NCBI GenBank assembly: GCA_036384915.1
Contig: DASVLJ010000072.1
Coordinates: 1-47,393, forward strand
DNA from: PKWO01 sp036384915
Lineage (GTDB): Bacteria > Pseudomonadota > Gammaproteobacteria > Burkholderiales > Burkholderiaceae_D
Direction: 5' to 3'
DNA length: 47,393 bases
Below are positions 1 to 8,691 of this stretch, one piece after another; within the stretch, counting starts at the first letter, position 1, and every line of letters starts with the position of its first letter. The notes beneath the pieces were generated by a model that saw nothing but the letters and a program-made list of their open reading frames with translations, ran no database searches and was not told the DNA's origin. The position numbers were made by a program, and so were the translations under genes.

Positions 1-1
1 G

Positions 2-1051
2 GCGCCGGAACTGGGGTCTTATCTCTCGCAGGAATACGAAGCGCCGCAAGGCGAGATCGAGGAAATTCTCGCCGGCATCTGGAAGGAGCTGTTACGTGTG
101 GAGCGCGTCGGCCGGCACGACAACTTCTTCGAACTGGGCGGACATTCCCTGCTGGCCGTCGTGGTGCTCAATCGCCTGCGCAACAAGGGAATGCACGTTT
201 CCCTGGCTTCACTATTCAGACATTCCACGATCGCGTCGCTGGCCGAATCGATTCTTCTTGGCGGGGACCGGCAATTGTCGGATCGCGGCGTCGTGACCAT
301 GCGCGAGCACGGCAGCGAGATACCGCTATTCCTCGTCCATGAATTTACCGGCGACGTTTTCCCGCTTTTCCCGCTCTCGCGGCATCTGCGGAACGGCGTA
401 CCGGTATATGGCTTGCAGATGGGCGAAGACTCCCGTCTGGAATCACTTGAGGCATTGGCGGGGCAGCATATCGAAAACATCCGGAAAATCCAGCCGGCAG
501 GACCGTATCGCCTCGCAGGCCATTCTCTCGGCGGCGTCCTGGCCTACGAAATCGCCAGGCAACTGGCCGGCGACGGCGAGGGCGTCGAATTTCTGGGCCT
601 GATCGATTCTTACTGCCCGACCGCCGATCTCGGCTTGCCTCGAACGGTAAGCATCCACCAGGCGCTGCTGATGTATGTCGAATTGACGGTCCCCGATCTG
701 GAGCCCGAACGCTGGGCAGTGCTGCGTGCCGCGAAGGACGTTGACCAGGCATTGGCGCAATGCAAGCTGATAAAACTTCTGCCGGATGAACTTGGCCTGG
801 CCGAACTGGATCGCTGGGCAAAAAATTCCAGTGCGATGATGACGATGGTTGCCAATTACCGCCCCTGGCCGCTGTCGGTCCCGACGTGCCTGATCAACGC
901 CGAAGGTCACATGGGTGATCGAGGGTGGAGGACCCTGCTTGGCGACAACCTCCATATCGAAGCAACCCCCGGCACGCACTACGGCATGATCCAGGCGCCC
1001 CAGGTGGCGGGTCTTGCCCAGGCGATATCGCTGGCGCTGGTGCCGGCCTGA
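2..1051 (+). CDS. Nonribosomal peptide synthetase, C-terminal fragment (carrier domain plus thioesterase)
   Basis: This is the 3' end of an NRPS gene that begins left of the window; the frame is open from base 2. It starts in the linker after an adenylation domain, followed by a peptidyl carrier domain with motif FFELGGHSLL, whose phosphopantetheine Ser is codon 146-148. A type I thioesterase follows with the nucleophile motif GHSLGG (Ser codon 524-526), an Asp in LIDSY and a C-terminal His in GTHYGMI, so the triad looks complete. The terminal domain would release the finished chain by hydrolysis or cyclisation. It is 58 bp upstream of a PhyH-type dioxygenase on the same strand. Module number and substrates cannot be read from this fragment. 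Confidence 0.95.
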   Translation, partial: APELGSYLSQEYEAPQGEIEEILAGIWKELLRVERVGRHDNFFELGGHSLLAVVVLNRLRNKGMHVSLASLFRHSTIASLAESILLGGDRQLSDRGVVTMREHGSEIPLFLVHEFTGDVFPLFPLSRHLRNGVPVYGLQMGEDSRLESLEALAGQHIENIRKIQPAGPYRLAGHSLGGVLAYEIARQLAGDGEGVEFLGLIDSYCPTADLGLPRTVSIHQALLMYVELTVPDLEPERWAVLRAAKDVDQALAQCKLIKLLPDELGLAELDRWAKNSSAMMTMVANYRPWPLSVPTCLINAEGHMGDRGWRTLLGDNLHIEATPGTHYGMIQAPQVAGLAQAISLALVPA

Positions 1052-1109
1052 CCGTTTGACGACAACCGGAAAACCTTTATATCAACCAGAAAATCAGAAG
1101 AGAGACATC

Positions 1110-2111
1110 ATGAAAAACGACATTACCCCAACCAAAGACCTGGCAAAAGCGAAAAGCGACCTGGACACTCTCGGGTTTTGCATGATCGACGGCGCCCTCT
1201 CCGCACACGAAGTGGAAGCCGCAAAAACGCGGGTGACCGAACAGGCGTTGGCCGAACAGGAGCGCGGCCTGGCATTTCGGGACGGCGGCTATAACCAGGA
1301 CGTTCTCGATAGCAAGGGGCTCTTCAAATCGAATGCGTTTGGAGAAAAAGACGGTGGGGTGAATCAGCGCGTATTCATGCTCATTAACAAAGGAAAGGTC
1401 TTCCGCGACCTCATCATCCATCCGATCATCGACACACTGGTCGGCCACGTATTGGGCGACGACTTTCTCCTATCCTCGTTTTCCGCGAACATCGTCCGGA
1501 CCGGGTCCATCCGCATGGGCTTGCACACCGACCAGTGGTGGATGCCGCAGCCTTCGCGGGCCGATGCGCAGTATAGGCGCGTATCCAATATTACGCGTCA
1601 TCCCGCACCGGAGTTTCTTTCTCCCGACAAAGACATCGGCATCGCCCCGCCCGTGACCGTCACAGCCGTCTGGATGTTGACCGACTTTACCCGCCAAAAC
1701 GGTGCAACGGAGCTGGTTCCCGGGACGCATTTGTCGGGCGCCTATCCGAACGTCAAAGCGCAAGAGGATTACGAAATCATTCAACCGGAGGCCCGCGCAG
1801 GGACACTGATGTTATTTGATGGCAGGCTCTGGCACGGCAATGGCGCAAACATCGGCGCGCCCGACCGGATCGGCATATTGTCCACCTTCTGCGCGCCGCA
1901 ATTTCGCCAGCAGGAAAACATCATCCTCGGCCTCGACAAGGCGTTGTGGCAAGAAATTCCGGAAAAATTGAAAGCCCGCCTGGGCTACAAGGTGTGGAAC
2001 GGCTACGGTCGCGTCGAATCGGAATTCGGCGGTTTCGTCACGCCAGACACCCGCTCTATCGGAGTACTCGCGCCGGAAATGCAGCAAGACCGTGAGATTT
2101 TGCGCGCATAG
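1110..2111 (+). CDS. PhyH-family Fe(II)/2-oxoglutarate dioxygenase (hydroxylase type)
   Basis: This 333-residue protein belongs to the phytanoyl-CoA dioxygenase (PhyH) family. The facial triad is intact: H139-T-D141 in GLHTDQWW and distal H242 in LWHGNGAN, with R253 (PDRIG) placed to bind 2-oxoglutarate. Because the Asp ligand is present, hydroxylation or another oxidation is expected, unlike the HxA halogenase at 11372. The start at 1110 follows a purine-rich AGAAGAGAGA; an upstream in-frame ATG at 1014 lies inside the NRPS gene and is less likely. It probably tailors an amino acid or the peptide of this cluster; the substrate is unknown. A promoter-like repeat follows its stop codon, so it may be the last gene of its transcript. 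Confidence 0.88.
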   Translation: MKNDITPTKDLAKAKSDLDTLGFCMIDGALSAHEVEAAKTRVTEQALAEQERGLAFRDGGYNQDVLDSKGLFKSNAFGEKDGGVNQRVFMLINKGKVFRDLIIHPIIDTLVGHVLGDDFLLSSFSANIVRTGSIRMGLHTDQWWMPQPSRADAQYRRVSNITRHPAPEFLSPDKDIGIAPPVTVTAVWMLTDFTRQNGATELVPGTHLSGAYPNVKAQEDYEIIQPEARAGTLMLFDGRLWHGNGANIGAPDRIGILSTFCAPQFRQQENIILGLDKALWQEIPEKLKARLGYKVWNGYGRVESEFGGFVTPDTRSIGVLAPEMQQDREILRA

Positions 2112-2142
2112 TTTTCGTGCCGCAAAAGCGAATCCGCAGCGC

Positions 2143-2209
2143 CACCGAAACGTCATACTCCCGCCATGGAATCATCACAGTTCCTTGAAATCTCTCTGCT
2201 ATATTGCGA
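2143..2209 (+). promoter_or_regulatory. Conserved promoter/operator element, copy 1
   Basis: This stretch matches 17461..17527 base for base in long blocks and has the same length. The shared blocks are an upstream AAACG-CATA-TC, then GCCATGGAATCATCA (2163-2177), and TGCTATATTGCGA (2197-2209). TGC-TATATT is a good extended -10 box. No convincing -35 hexamer sits 17 bp upstream, so the conserved GCCATGGAATCATCA block, about 20-35 bp upstream of the -10, is a candidate activator site. Transcription would start near 2212 and read into the quinohemoprotein, exporter and NRPS genes. The repeat is seen in the sequence; its function is inferred. Confidence 0.65.
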
Positions 2210-2591
2210 CGGGTAATGTAGCGGGTCGGATCGGATGCGCCGACTGCAGCGACGGGTATCTCTCGATGAATACGCACCGTTGCAGGATGCGGCGATTGCG
2301 GGAATCGGCTGGAGGCGCCAGGGGCTGCCCGTCATCGACAAAGGAAGCATGTCCGATGGGACGCGGGCAAGGGCATTCTGGCGCACCTGCGCGGGAATGG
2401 CAAAACGGTCGAAGTCCGACGGGCGCGGCAGAGAGGGAACATCGGCCCGGCAGGCAATGACGGCCGGGGCGGCCTGCCTGGTTTGAGAGTCGTGAGCGTC
2501 GGGCGAATGAATGCACACTTCATCGTTCCGGAAATCGGAAATATCCTTCGTCCGGAAGCCGTTGATTCAATATGGGTATTGCAAAACCGTG
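2210..2591 (+). other. Long untranslated leader or non-coding stretch
   Basis: About 380 bases separate the promoter-like element from the start chosen for the quinohemoprotein. Short open frames occur here (for example 2235-2486), but none resembles a known protein or carries a clear ribosome-binding site. An in-frame ATG at 2511 would add 27 residues to the next protein. No terminator or riboswitch could be recognised. It may be a regulatory leader or eroded sequence. Confidence 0.4.
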
Positions 2592-4472
2592 ATGAACGCC
2601 AAGAAAAATCGAATCGTGATTCGCCTGACTGTTGGCTTGGTCTTTTCGATTTTGTCGATGTTGGCGTTCGCCGACGCCGGTGAAGGAAGCAAGGCCGAAG
2701 CGCTCGGGAACGGCGGCGCCCAAGTGTTTGAGAAGCACTGCTCCTTCTGCCACACAGGATTCCTGGGCAGTCGCGCGCCGTCTAAGGAAGTGCTCGCAAA
2801 ATTCCCTCCGCGTACAATCGTCCATGCCCTGACAGTGGGCGTGATGCGCGTGCAAGGTTCTTCCCTTAACGGCGATCAGCGCCGCGCGGTTGCCGAATAC
2901 CTCACCGGCAAGAAATTCGAGACGGATCTGCTTTCGGAGAGCCGGGGAAAATGCGAGGGCAATCCGGAAATGCCCGACCCGCTGGAGTCGCCGCAATGGA
3001 ACGGCTGGGGTAATAGCGTTACCAACTCAAGCTTTCAATCGGCCAATGCCGCCGGGCTGAATGTGCAGAGCGTGCCGGAGCTCAAATTGAAATGGGCTTT
3101 CGGTTTCCCCGATTCGTTTTCCGCGTGGTCGCAGCCGGTCGTCGCGTCGAGCCGCCTGTTTGTAGGCAGCCAGGCCGGCATTTTCTACTCCTTGTCGGCA
3201 GCCACGGGCTGCACCTATTGGCAGTTCAAGGCCGACGGGGGGATCCGAGGTGCAGCCAGCGTCGTCACGTTCGACAGCCAGGCACAGAAAAGGCTGGGCA
3301 CGAAATTCGGCGTATTGTTCGGTGATATGTCGGGCAAGGTCTATGCGCTCGATGCAGGCACGGGAAAACTCCTCTGGAAAGTCAGCGCGGATTCGCATCC
3401 CAAAGCCCGCATCACGGGCTCGCCGGTGCTGTACGAGGGAAAATATTACGTCCCGATGTCTTCGTGGAGCACCGTCGGCGCGCCCGAAGAGGGCTGCTGC
3501 ACCTTCCGCGGCAGCCTGACGGCCCTGGATGCCGCGACGGGGAAGCGCTTGTGGAAAGCCTACACGATCCCCGGCGCAGCAAAATTGCTCAAAGCCGCAA
3601 CGCCGTCAGGCAAGGCCATCTGGGGCCCTTCCGGTAGCGCGGTCTGGTCGCCTCCGCTGATCGATGCGAAGCGGGGGCTGGTTTATGTCGGAACGGGAAA
3701 CAGCTATACCGCGCCCGCCATCAACTCCGATTCCATCGTTGCCTTCGACTTGCGCGACGGCAAATTGCGCTGGGCACGGCAACTGACGCCCGACGACATA
3801 TGGGTTGCAGGTTGCAATCGGGAAGACAAGTCGCAATGCCATACGCAAACCGGGCCGGATTTCGACATCGGCAGTCCTCCGATGATGGTCAAGGATCAGT
3901 CCTCGGGCGTGCCGAGGGACTTGATTGTCGTGGGCCAGAAGTCGGGGGTCGCCTACGCACTGGATCCGGATCGCAAGGGGACCGTGGTCTGGCAGTATCG
4001 CGCCGGCGAGGGTGGAATGGGCGGCGGGATCGTGTGGGGCTCGGCGGCGATGGAATCGACAGTCTACTTCCCCCTGTCCGACATCACGACACCGCAACCG
4101 GGCGGAATTCACGCGGTGGCCGCCGCGACCGGCGAGCGCCGCTGGGCGAAGTTGCCTGAACAGCCGATCTGCGGCACGGTGCGTTATGGCTGCAACGGCG
4201 CACAGCCGGTCGGTATCAGCGTCATCCCGGGCGTTCTCTTCGCCGGCAGCCTCGATGGCGGATTTCGCGCGTATTCGACCGAAGACGGTTCAATCTTGTG
4301 GCAATACGACACCAACAAGGAATTCACGACGGTAAACGAAGTCGCTGCCAACGGCGGGTCTCTGATCGGGTCGGGACCGACCATCGCCGGGGGCATGGTA
4401 TTCGTCAACTCCGGTTATGGCACAAACGGCGGCCGCTCAGGAAACGTGCTGTTGGCATTTTCCATTCACTAA
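2592..4472 (+). CDS. Periplasmic quinohemoprotein: N-terminal cytochrome c fused to a PQQ beta-propeller
   Basis: The protein has 626 residues. A signal peptide (MNAKKNR..., hydrophobic core, cleavage near AFADA) is followed by a short cytochrome c domain with haem motif CSFCH and a possible axial Met (VMRVQGSS). A PQQ-type eight-bladed propeller follows, with repeats such as ALDAGTGKLLWKV, ALDAATGKRLWKA, AFDLRDGKLRWAR and ATGERRWAK. The haem domain lies N-terminal of the propeller, as in polyvinyl-alcohol-dehydrogenase-like enzymes, whereas most alcohol quinohemoproteins carry it at the C-terminus. The likely role is periplasmic oxidation of an alcohol, possibly a late tailoring step on the exported product (inference). 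The start at 2592 is chosen because it gives a normal signal peptide; 2511 is an alternative. Confidence 0.85.
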   Translation: MNAKKNRIVIRLTVGLVFSILSMLAFADAGEGSKAEALGNGGAQVFEKHCSFCHTGFLGSRAPSKEVLAKFPPRTIVHALTVGVMRVQGSSLNGDQRRAVAEYLTGKKFETDLLSESRGKCEGNPEMPDPLESPQWNGWGNSVTNSSFQSANAAGLNVQSVPELKLKWAFGFPDSFSAWSQPVVASSRLFVGSQAGIFYSLSAATGCTYWQFKADGGIRGAASVVTFDSQAQKRLGTKFGVLFGDMSGKVYALDAGTGKLLWKVSADSHPKARITGSPVLYEGKYYVPMSSWSTVGAPEEGCCTFRGSLTALDAATGKRLWKAYTIPGAAKLLKAATPSGKAIWGPSGSAVWSPPLIDAKRGLVYVGTGNSYTAPAINSDSIVAFDLRDGKLRWARQLTPDDIWVAGCNREDKSQCHTQTGPDFDIGSPPMMVKDQSSGVPRDLIVVGQKSGVAYALDPDRKGTVVWQYRAGEGGMGGGIVWGSAAMESTVYFPLSDITTPQPGGIHAVAAATGERRWAKLPEQPICGTVRYGCNGAQPVGISVIPGVLFAGSLDGGFRAYSTEDGSILWQYDTNKEFTTVNEVAANGGSLIGSGPTIAGGMVFVNSGYGTNGGRSGNVLLAFSIH

Positions 4473-4491
4473 TTTCAAATTTGGAATCCAA

Positions 4492-5337
4492 ATGCTGGAA
4501 ATCCGGTCAGTCAGGAAAACCTTCGCACTGAAGCGAGGCAAAAAAGGACGTGCGGTCAGCGCAGATCCTCGCGAGGAGGGGAAATTCTTCCACGCGTTGC
4601 AGAAAGTGGATTTCAGCCTGTCCAGAGGGTCGATATTGGGCCTCTTGGGGGCGAACGGCGCCGGCAAGACGACGCTGATGAGAATTCTCGGAACGTCCCT
4701 CCAACCCACGGCAGGAACCGTCACCCTGTCGGGGTTCGACAGCGTCAAGGATGCCAACGAAGTGAGGCGGCGGGTCGGATTCCTGTCCGGCACGACCGGC
4801 TTGTACAGCCACTTGAGCGCCGACGAGCTGCTGCATTTCTTCGGCCGTCTTTACGGCATCTCGGAAGGCGAATTGAAAGTCAGGATCGAGGCCTTGTTTG
4901 AAGAACTCGAGATCAAGGAATTCGCCCACCGCCGCATCGAAACCCTCTCGGCGGGAATGAAGCAGCGCATTTCCATCGCGCGAAGCCTGATCCACTCGCC
5001 GGAGTTCATCATTTTCGATGAACCCACGACCGGGCTGGACGTACCGACCTCGCAAATCGTCCTGAACTACATCGAAAAATGCAAGGACTCCAGCAAATCC
5101 GTCATCTTTTCGACGCATCACATGCACGAAGTCGAAAAATTATGCGATCAGGTCGTGTTGATCCACCAGGGGATGGTCCGATTTTTCGGAACGGTCGAGC
5201 AGATGAAAAGGAAGACCAATTGCGCGCATCTCGATGACGCCTACCTGACCATCACGGGCGAACGGGAAGGGAAAATCAAGCAGCCGTTCGAACAATTCAA
5301 GCAGATTGCAGCGGAATGCGAGGGCGGCCGATCATGA
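4492..5337 (+). CDS. ABC exporter ATP-binding subunit (NatA-like)
   Basis: This 281-residue ATPase is of the ABC-2/NatA type. It shows Walker A GANGAGKTT, signature LSAGMKQR, Walker B IIFDEPTTGLD and an H-loop His in FSTHHMHE. An insertion of about 25 residues rich in Lys, Arg and Glu (RGKKGRAVSADPREEG) sits between the first two strands, before the Walker A motif, as in sodium-exporter NatA proteins. The start at 4492 removes 25 residues that would overlap the preceding gene's end. It overlaps the permease gene by 4 bp (ATGA), so the two are translationally coupled. It probably powers export of the cluster's product or confers self-resistance. Confidence 0.92.
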   Translation: MLEIRSVRKTFALKRGKKGRAVSADPREEGKFFHALQKVDFSLSRGSILGLLGANGAGKTTLMRILGTSLQPTAGTVTLSGFDSVKDANEVRRRVGFLSGTTGLYSHLSADELLHFFGRLYGISEGELKVRIEALFEELEIKEFAHRRIETLSAGMKQRISIARSLIHSPEFIIFDEPTTGLDVPTSQIVLNYIEKCKDSSKSVIFSTHHMHEVEKLCDQVVLIHQGMVRFFGTVEQMKRKTNCAHLDDAYLTITGEREGKIKQPFEQFKQIAAECEGGRS

Positions 5338-6548
5338 CCAGAATTATTTCCACGATATTCTGGAAGGACCTGTTCGAAGCCTTGCGCGACCGGCGCAACG
5401 TCATGCGCATGATCTTCCTGCCTTGCCTTCTGATTCCCATGCTGGGCCACTTCTTCATGGCGTTTTCGGAAAATCATAGCGAAAAGCTCGACAAGACCGT
5501 CCTCGACTATGCCATCGTCGGAGAGAATAACCTTCCAGAAATCGCCAAGCTATACGCAGCCGATTCCGGATTCCACCGCGTCGATGTTCCCGAAGACAAG
5601 CTCAACGAATCGATCAGAAACAAGACCATCCGGTTCGCCATCGTCATTCCGCCCGACGCGAAGCAGAATCTCGGCAAAGGCGAAGGCATCAGCATCAAAT
5701 TTCTCTACTACCAATCGGCGCCGAGCCACGGCATCGTCAAGGACCGGGGAACGGCCCCGATACTGCAATACAGCGAAAAGCAGCGCGATTGGCGCCTCGC
5801 CTTCCTGGGCGTGGCGGGAGACAGCGCCCGCTCCAACATCCTCAGCCCCGTCACTTTCGACGTCGACAACATCGCAAGCGAGCGTGAGCAGATCGGTCAT
5901 GGGCTGGGAACCATCCTGGCCTTCCCGCTGTTCATCATCTGCTTCGTGGGATGCGCCTTCTCGGCGGTCGAACTTGCGACCGGCGAAAAGGAAAAGGGCA
6001 CGCTGGAAATCATGGTCATGCTGCCGATCCCGCGCACGCTGATCGTCATCGCCAAATATCTGGTGGTGTTCACGCTGGGCATGATGTATTCGACCCTATG
6101 CATGCTCAGTTCGGCCGTGTGGCTGTCTCTGGAATCGAGGAACGCGTCGGATGCATTCAGGGACGTGGTCGGCCAGATCGGCATATCCGACCTCTCGCTG
6201 GTCTGGCTCATGCTGATTCCCGTAAACGCGCTTTTCTCCGCGGTGTTGCTGGCGGTCTCCGTCTATGCCAGGAGCTATCGCGAAGCGACCGGGCTGAGCA
6301 ACGTGGCCAATTTTCTGGTCGTCATTGCCGCGACGGCGATATTCGTTCCCGGCGTCAACCTGACCTGGTTTTGGTCGCTGATCCCGGTCGCCAACGTCGG
6401 CTTGGTGGTCCGCGAGCTTATCAAAGGAACGTTGAACAACTATCTGATGATCGGATCCATCTTGGCGACCACCGTCGCCATTGGGACCGCGGCGCTGCTC
6501 TTCTCGATTGCCTGGTTTCGTAAGGAGCGCGTCATATTCCGGGAGTGA
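5334..6548 (+). CDS. ABC-2 type permease (NatB-like)
   Basis: This 404-residue membrane protein pairs with the ATPase whose gene it overlaps. One membrane segment near the N-terminus (about residues 29-45, LPCLLIPMLGHFFMAF) is followed by an extracytoplasmic domain of about 150 residues and then five or six membrane segments in the C-terminal half. These include a stretch after VELATGEKEKGTLE, the conserved cytoplasmic loop of ABC-2 permeases that precedes the coupling region. This layout is that of NatB/CcmB-like exporters. The substrate is not shown by sequence; the context suggests the peptide product. Confidence 0.9.
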   Translation: MTRIISTIFWKDLFEALRDRRNVMRMIFLPCLLIPMLGHFFMAFSENHSEKLDKTVLDYAIVGENNLPEIAKLYAADSGFHRVDVPEDKLNESIRNKTIRFAIVIPPDAKQNLGKGEGISIKFLYYQSAPSHGIVKDRGTAPILQYSEKQRDWRLAFLGVAGDSARSNILSPVTFDVDNIASEREQIGHGLGTILAFPLFIICFVGCAFSAVELATGEKEKGTLEIMVMLPIPRTLIVIAKYLVVFTLGMMYSTLCMLSSAVWLSLESRNASDAFRDVVGQIGISDLSLVWLMLIPVNALFSAVLLAVSVYARSYREATGLSNVANFLVVIAATAIFVPGVNLTWFWSLIPVANVGLVVRELIKGTLNNYLMIGSILATTVAIGTAALLFSIAWFRKERVIFRE

Positions 6549-6629
6549 GTCCTCGGGTCTGCCGAAGGAATCGCCCCATACCTGGTCTGTTGCAAACTGT
6601 CCCCTTCAATTTACCAAGGAGAATTCACG

Positions 6630-6848
6630 ATGTCGAGCACTCACGAAGAAGATACGACGATCTACAAGGTTGTTTTCAATCACGAAAAACAATACTCCAT
6701 CTGGCCCAAGGATCGCGAAAACGCACTGGGCTGGTTCGACGACGGCAAATTCGGCACCAAGAAAGAATGCCTGGATCACATTGACACGGTATGGACCGAC
6801 ATGCGCCCCTTGAGCCTGCAAAAGGCGATGCAGCAGCAGTCGAGTTAG
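6630..6848 (+). CDS. MbtH-like protein
   Basis: This 72-residue protein carries the MbtH signature: N-H-E-K-QYSIWP (residues 14-22), then GWFDDGKFGTKKECLDHI and VWTDMRPLSL near the C-terminus. MbtH proteins bind NRPS adenylation domains and are often needed for their solubility or activity. It follows an AAGGAG ribosome-binding site at 6615-6620. It probably serves the partial NRPS at the left edge, the stand-alone adenylation protein at 9527 or the split adenylation domain at 12373; which one cannot be told. The family assignment is firm. Confidence 0.95.
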   Translation: MSSTHEEDTTIYKVVFNHEKQYSIWPKDRENALGWFDDGKFGTKKECLDHIDTVWTDMRPLSLQKAMQQQSS

Positions 6849-6860
6849 CAGGAGAATGCC

Positions 6861-7166
6861 ATGACGCCTCTCATTGAAAAGCTGTCGGCCGCGCGGCAGC
6901 CGGTATCGCTGATCCGCTACAAGGACATCGATGATGTCAGGGAAGCCGTCGAGCGCGGCCTGGTCCTCCTCAAATTCACGGCGACGCAAGGGGGCACCGA
7001 GATCGGGATGCAATTGAACCAAAGCGGGGAAGGTTTCAAAATGACGGCGGAAGAAATGGAACTCAGCGGCACGCTCACTCTGGACTATCACTCGCTGATT
7101 TGCACCGTCAACATCGACCCCGCCACGCTCACCGGCCATGGTTCCTTGAAAGCCCTGCCTGCCTGA
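6861..7166 (+). CDS. Small protein of unknown function
   Basis: This 101-residue protein follows the MbtH gene by 12 bp and has a good AGGAG site at 6850-6854. There is no signal peptide or membrane segment, so it should be cytoplasmic. The N-terminal third looks helical (residues 1-33) and the rest beta-rich (LVLLKFTATQGG, IGMQLNQ, GTLTLDYHSLICTVNID). I do not recognise the family. Its place between MbtH and the repeat protein, in an all-plus-strand run, suggests it belongs to the pathway, for example as a small accessory or binding protein. A real gene is likely from spacing and ribosome-binding site. Confidence 0.7.
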   Translation: MTPLIEKLSAARQPVSLIRYKDIDDVREAVERGLVLLKFTATQGGTEIGMQLNQSGEGFKMTAEEMELSGTLTLDYHSLICTVNIDPATLTGHGSLKALPA

Positions 7167-7234
7167 TCGGTATCTTGCCATCGGCCGGACAAATCGCCCC
7201 TGTTTATCAATTGAAATCGATGGAGCAACAGTTT

Positions 7235-8608
7235 ATGCGCCGCTTAATCCAAAGTTGGGCAATGTACGCCGCAATGGCGGGCGCCTTGATGGCCGGGGCC
7301 TTCGGCACGCCGGCATGGGGCGGCGAGACCGGCAACGAGAGCCTGCTTGGCACCTGGCAGGGCAAACTGATCATCAATCCATCCACGCAATTGACGCTGC
7401 AATTCATTGTCGCCCGCGACGCGCAAAACAAGTATGCGGCCGTATTGAATGCTCCCGAAGAGGCGAACCTGCAAAACGTGGCAGTGAACAGCTTCGCCCT
7501 CACCGACGGGAAAGTCGTGTTTTCCGTCGATGAGGTGAATGGCAAATACGACGGAACGTTGAAAGACAAGAAAATCACGGGGAAATGGAAGCAGAACGGA
7601 AGCGCGTTCGATCTGGTCCTGGTCCCGGTCGTCAAAGCGAAGATCCCGGCGGAAACCGTCGCGCAGCTCGACGGCCCGTGGAACGGCGTCCTCAGCCTTC
7701 CGCAATTGAACAAGAAGCTGAACATCGTGCTGCATTTTAAGGCCGACAATGCCAGCGAAAACGGCGTGAGTGCGACGATAGACTGCCCGGACCAAGCACT
7801 GTCCGGCATCCCCGTGGATTCGGTCACGTTGCAAAACGGCACGCTCCACGTCAAGGTGTTGCGGCCCAAAATGGGCTACACAGGGAGGCTGGTCGGCAGC
7901 CAATTGGTCGGCAACTGGAACCAGGACGGCGATACACCGCTGACTTTAAACAAAGGCAATTTCCACTTCGCCGGACTGGCCGTCGAGAAATCGATCCGCG
8001 AGAAAATCAATGGTGACTGGTACGGACGATTCAGCAACGGCGTCGGCATGTCCCTGAAATTCAAGGACGACAAGAACGGCAGCTTCGACGCGTTTCTGGA
8101 TAGTCCCTATGAAGGCCGCATCAACGTACCCATCAACGCGATCAGCATGAACGGCAGCAACATCACGATACGCATCGACGGGGTCGATGCCACCTTCAGC
8201 GGCTCGTTGACGCAAAACGCCATCGATGGAAAATTCGTCGTGGCGGGGGGGCAGGCACGCAACATCACGTTCGCAAGAGGCGAATACGTCCCCGAAGCCG
8301 TGCATATGCCGTCGGAGCTTGCCAATAAATTGGTCGGAACCTGGGTCGGCAAGACGGCGAATACCTACATGATCTTGCGCTTCCAATTGAATGCACAGGG
8401 CGACCTGGTTGCATTGCAGGACATACCGAATCGCCGCCTCATGAGTTTGCCCATCTCCGACGTGACGCTCAAAGGCGAGGACTTGAGTCTCATCGTGAAA
8501 GGTATTTCGGCGGAATTCAAGGGGAAAGTATCGAAAAACGAAATTACCGGCAATTGGACGATGCCCAGCCTGCAATTTCCCCTCACCTTGGGCCGCTCCG
8601 TAAATTAG
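7235..8608 (+). CDS. Exported protein with four tandem beta-rich repeats
   Basis: The 457-residue product has a signal peptide (MRRLIQSWAM..., cleavage near TPAWG). The mature protein consists of four repeats of about 110 residues, each opening with G-x-W-x-G: G39-TWQG, G147-PWNG, G260-DWYG and G368-TWVG. Each repeat then has alternating hydrophobic strands and closes with a pattern like ITGKWKQ...FDLVL or ITGNWTM...FPLTL. Such units look like small beta-barrel or lipocalin-like folds. The start at 7235 follows GGAG at 7222-7225. I know no function for it. Binding or shielding the secreted product in the periplasm is possible but is only inference from context. Confidence 0.8.
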   Translation: MRRLIQSWAMYAAMAGALMAGAFGTPAWGGETGNESLLGTWQGKLIINPSTQLTLQFIVARDAQNKYAAVLNAPEEANLQNVAVNSFALTDGKVVFSVDEVNGKYDGTLKDKKITGKWKQNGSAFDLVLVPVVKAKIPAETVAQLDGPWNGVLSLPQLNKKLNIVLHFKADNASENGVSATIDCPDQALSGIPVDSVTLQNGTLHVKVLRPKMGYTGRLVGSQLVGNWNQDGDTPLTLNKGNFHFAGLAVEKSIREKINGDWYGRFSNGVGMSLKFKDDKNGSFDAFLDSPYEGRINVPINAISMNGSNITIRIDGVDATFSGSLTQNAIDGKFVVAGGQARNITFARGEYVPEAVHMPSELANKLVGTWVGKTANTYMILRFQLNAQGDLVALQDIPNRRLMSLPISDVTLKGEDLSLIVKGISAEFKGKVSKNEITGNWTMPSLQFPLTLGRSVN

Positions 8609-8691
8609 CAAGGGCGCGGGCCCCGGCGGACGCCGCTGCCTCGCGCGGATTTGTTGTACGTAATGTCTACCCGGTCATCAACAAGGCAAGA

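Noticed and set aside
2235..2486. 83-codon plus-strand frame in the leader after the first promoter element
   Set aside because: No ribosome-binding site, no family resemblance and overlapping frames of similar size; treated as leader.
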